32,748 bases of DNA. Origin: Candidatus Benthortus lauensis (GTDB lineage Archaea; Thermoproteota; Nitrososphaeria_A; Caldarchaeales; Wolframiiraptoraceae). Positions 30,668 to 32,748 of the stretch are shown here, piece after piece (positions within the stretch are counted from its first letter, which is position 1; each line of letters starts with the position of its first letter). The stretch lies in NCBI GenBank assembly GCA_021650775.1, contig JAHSRM010000087.1:1-32748 (forward strand), written 5' to 3'. The translations under genes were made by a program, and so were the position numbers. The notes under the pieces are model-generated. The model made no database searches, was not told the origin of the DNA, and was given only the letters and a program-made list of their open reading frames with translations.

Positions 30668-31893
30668 AGTTCCCAACCCTCGACGACATAGACCCCCAAG
30701 GAAAGACAGTCCTCATACGGGTTGACCTTAACTCCCCAATAGACCCCGAGACCCGTAGGGTGAGGGATAATGAAAGGTTTAGGGCCCATGCCCAGACCGT
30801 TGAGGAGGTTGCGGCCAAGGGTGGGAAAGCGGTTGTGCTGGCTCATCAGGGCAGGAGGGGTGAGCCGGACTTCCTACCCCTCGAGCAGCACGCCGAGATT
30901 CTCTCAAAGTATCTTAACAGGGATGTCAGGTATGTTCCAGATGTAATTGGTGATGCTGCCAGGGAGGCTATAATGGGTATGGGGGAGGGTGAGGTGATTC
31001 TCCTTGACAATGTTAGGTTTCTTGAGGAGGAGACCCGTGAGGCGGACCCCGAGACCCATGCGAGGAGCAGGCTCGTCTCATCCCTCGCACCCCTATCCGA
31101 CGTCTTCGTCCTCGACGCATTCTCGGTCTCCCACCGCAGCCACGCATCCATAGTAGGCTTCCCCCAGGTTCTCCCAACGGTCGCTGGAAGGGTCATGGAG
31201 AGGGAGCTCAAGGCACTCTCCGAGATACTTGAGAAGGATAGGGAGATAACGCTCTTCACGGGCGGCAACAAGCCCAAGGACTGCATAGAGGTTATAGAGG
31301 CTCTATGGAGGTCTGGGAGACTTAGGAGGCTTCTAACCGCAGGGATACTTGGCCAGCTCTTCCTACTATCACGTGGCCACGACCTAGGGGAGCCGAGCCT
31401 CAGGTATCTCAGGGAGAAGGGCTTCATGGAGCTTGCCGGGAGGGTCAAGGCCCTCGGGGAGGCTCTAGGAGACCGGGTTCTAACACCAATAGATGTTGCC
31501 TGCAGGGTTGATGGAGGGAGGGTGGAGGTGGATGTCGGGGACCTGCCTGCACCAGGCCTAATACTCGATATAGGTAGGAGGACCGCCGAACTCTATGGGG
31601 GAATCATCAGGGAGTTGAGGGAGGATGAGGCAGTGGTGGTTAAGGGGCCTGCGGGCGCCTATGAGCTCCCAGAGTTTAGGCTGGGTTCGAGGATTATCTA
31701 TGAGGCTCTGAGGAGGAGTAGGGCGTTCACCCTCATCGGGGGAGGAGACTCATCAACAGCGTTAAAGATGCTTGGGATGAGGTTCGAGGACTTCTCCTAC
31801 GTGAGCCTCGGCGGAGGAGCCTTGATACGGTTTCTGGCGGGCAAGCCTATGCCCGGTGTCGCTGTTCTTCTAAGGCAGGTTGCCTCCCCGTAG
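30664..31893 (+). CDS. pgk: Phosphoglycerate kinase
   Basis: 409 residues from ATG 30664, whose ATGA overlaps the gapA stop. The N-domain has the substrate-binding VLIRVDLNSPID and AVVLAHQGRRGEPD segments and ILLDNVRFLEEETR. The hinge region follows FVLDAFSVSHRSHASIVGFP. The C-domain has the nucleotide-binding TLFTGGNKPKD and FTLIGGGDSSTALKMLG. The RVDLN and AHQGR variants, and the SVSHR segment in place of the bacterial ..AHR block, are typical of archaeal PGK, so unlike gapA it looks native. It interconverts 1,3-bisphosphoglycerate and 3-phosphoglycerate with ATP/ADP. The last 47 nt overlap the convergent ECF gene. Confidence 0.95.
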   Translation: MKFPTLDDIDPQGKTVLIRVDLNSPIDPETRRVRDNERFRAHAQTVEEVAAKGGKAVVLAHQGRRGEPDFLPLEQHAEILSKYLNRDVRYVPDVIGDAAREAIMGMGEGEVILLDNVRFLEEETREADPETHARSRLVSSLAPLSDVFVLDAFSVSHRSHASIVGFPQVLPTVAGRVMERELKALSEILEKDREITLFTGGNKPKDCIEVIEALWRSGRLRRLLTAGILGQLFLLSRGHDLGEPSLRYLREKGFMELAGRVKALGEALGDRVLTPIDVACRVDGGRVEVDVGDLPAPGLILDIGRRTAELYGGIIRELREDEAVVVKGPAGAYELPEFRLGSRIIYEALRRSRAFTLIGGGDSSTALKMLGMRFEDFSYVSLGGGALIRFLAGKPMPGVAVLLRQVASP

Positions 31894-32488
31894 CCTTGAC
31901 GTAGGCTTTGTAGATTGCCGCAGCCGGGATTACCGAGAGGGGTGTGTGGAGGAGGTTGAAGAGCGAGGTAAGGGCAACCATGATTAGCGTGAGGAGGAGC
32001 GCCGACTCGACCTGTAGCCCGAGGACGTTTCCAAGGACCTTGCCTGCGAAGGAGAGGTATCTCTCGGGGAAGATTATGTAGTAGAGTAGGAATGTGGCGA
32101 GGGCCATGGCCGAGACCCTGACCAAGGCGCCCAGGACAGTCATCAGGGCCACGTGCCTACCCCTGAGAGGCTCACCCCTCCTCCAGAACCTCCCACCAAC
32201 ATAGAGCCCCACAAGCATCGAGGTTACGGCGAGGAGCTTCATAAGCGGGCCGACGCCAGGCTGGAAAGGAACCCCGAGGTTGAGGGCGAACCACTGGGCA
32301 AAAGCCACGACCATACCGGCCTTGAAGCCCATGAGGAGGAAGGCCAGCACCACAGGAATCTCGGAGAGGTTGAAGGTGAGGAACGGCAGCAGAGGATAAT
32401 TAATCTTGACTCTCAGGAGGTCGAGGACCACCGCCAAGGCCGCCAGGAGCGCCGCCGTGGCCACCCAAACACTAGCTCTATAACTCAT
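31847..32488 (-). CDS. ECF transporter S component, RibU-like paralogue
   Basis: 213 residues with about six hydrophobic segments, and clearly related to the protein at 27918-28553. Shared blocks are PFLTFNLSEIPVVLAFLLMG, the LNL...GP.MK.LAV.S.L.G pattern, LVRVSAMALATF and the C-terminal FNLLHTPLSVIPA. The first copy has PYLKFDVAEIP where this one has PFLTFNLSEIP, so the charged Lys-Phe-Asp of the RibU motif is changed to Thr-Phe-Asn and substrate could differ. A GGAGG element lies about 8 nt before the ATG at 32488. A CTTAAAATAAAGTGTG stretch ~35-50 nt upstream may be the TATA region. No EcfA/EcfT gene is present nearby. Confidence 0.83.
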   Translation of the reverse strand: MSYRASVWVATAALLAALAVVLDLLRVKINYPLLPFLTFNLSEIPVVLAFLLMGFKAGMVVAFAQWFALNLGVPFQPGVGPLMKLLAVTSMLVGLYVGGRFWRRGEPLRGRHVALMTVLGALVRVSAMALATFLLYYIIFPERYLSFAGKVLGNVLGLQVESALLLTLIMVALTSLFNLLHTPLSVIPAAAIYKAYVKATGRQPALEEQRHRA

Positions 32489-32572
32489 AGCTTCGCCTCC
32501 GCAAACTTATCTCTCAGGAAAACACACTTTATTTTAAGGATTTGTGGAAGAAAATTTTATGTTTTCATAAAA

Positions 32573-32748
32573 TTATTTCTCGGGTTTAAGCTCATTAATT
32601 AATGCGAGAACCTTCCGTATCTCCTCGGGCTTCGTTAATGCTATGACCCTTGAGCGTCCTACTTCGTAGATTTTGATTATGCCTGCTTTCTTGAGGAGGG
32701 TTATGTGGCGGTAGATGGTTGGGTAGCTTACCTTGAGGGTCTTGGAGA
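32573..32748 (-). CDS. Winged-helix (ArsR-like) regulator, 3' part only
   Basis: The frame enters from the right edge and gives 57 codons before TAA at 32573. It shows SKTLKVSYPTIYRHITLLKK as the recognition helix and its follow-on, AGIIKIYEVGRSRVIALT as the beta wing, and a C-terminal helix PEEIRKVLALINELKPEK. The N-terminal helix lies outside the window. It is on the same strand as the RibU-like paralogue, 84 nt upstream of it, with AT-rich sequence and a TATA-like stretch between, so the transporter gene probably has its own promoter. Confidence 0.88.
   Translation of the reverse strand, partial: SKTLKVSYPTIYRHITLLKKAGIIKIYEVGRSRVIALTKPEEIRKVLALINELKPEK

Noticed and set aside
1-32748. CRISPR array, insertion sequence or prophage
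   Set aside because: No regularly spaced repeats, transposase or integrase motifs, or terminal inverted repeats were seen; the content is core archaeal genes.

Overview
This is archaeal DNA, probably from a thermophile near the deep TACK (Thermoproteota-level) lineages. Two lines of evidence support that. It carries a PolD-type polymerase large subunit, GINS, an archaeo-eukaryotic primase, PCNA, HerA-NurA, Sec61 beta, GGGP synthase and an Elf1-type elongation factor. Many starts are leaderless, with a TATA-like box about 26 nt upstream, while others have a GGAGG(TGA) Shine-Dalgarno. Elf1 together with PolD points toward Aigarchaeota/Caldarchaeales-like or neighbouring groups. That placement is inference, and the type-2 (methanogen-type) seryl-tRNA synthetase does not fit it neatly. 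Coding density is very high: no gene-free stretch exceeds about 180 bp. No insertion sequence, CRISPR array, intein or rRNA was seen.

Layout. 1-700: tail of an XRE regulator, Sec61 beta, a winged-helix regulator. 692-6037 (minus): PolD large subunit, a KaiC-like ATPase, GGGP synthase (archaeal lipid backbone) and Elf1. 6126-7955 (plus): a RuvC/RNase H-fold protein and a Clp1-type polynucleotide kinase. 7924-9902 (minus): GINS, primase small subunit, and a 37-residue membrane protein overlapping the primase start. 10014-13798 (plus): HerA, NurA and a DUF354 protein. 13790-17038 (minus): SpeD, SpeE, TatA and a large membrane protein with ribophorin I-like architecture. 17105-18786: tRNA-Arg(CCT), a winged-helix/membrane-protein pair, and a divergent secreted or anchored protein with two DUF7282-like repeats. 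18796-23077 (minus): DUF92 membrane protein, HisRS, tRNA-Pro(CGG), a saccharopine dehydrogenase-like protein and PCNA. 23241-27921 (plus): GAPN, an unknown coupled protein, type-2 SerRS and FAU-1. 27918-32748: two paralogous ECF transporter S components flank a ribbon-helix-helix/nucleotidyltransferase fusion (minus) and a divergent gapA-pgk operon (plus); the window ends in a partial winged-helix gene.

How the genes work together. Replication and repair dominate: PolD large subunit with a C-terminal PIP box, PCNA, GINS, PriS, HerA-NurA. The carbon genes form two routes: non-phosphorylating GAPN (typically glycolytic in archaea) and phosphorylating GAPDH-PGK (plausibly gluconeogenic). The GAPDH is bacterial-type while the PGK looks archaeal. 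The most unusual locus is 28626-30667. A nucleotidyltransferase domain that has lost the conserved Arg of its nucleotide-binding loop is fused to a DNA-binding ribbon-helix-helix domain. It lies divergently from gapA-pgk across a promoter holding a cluster of TATGCA motifs, which looks like a candidate sugar- or nucleotide-sensing regulator. Five of six convergent gene pairs overlap at their 3' ends.
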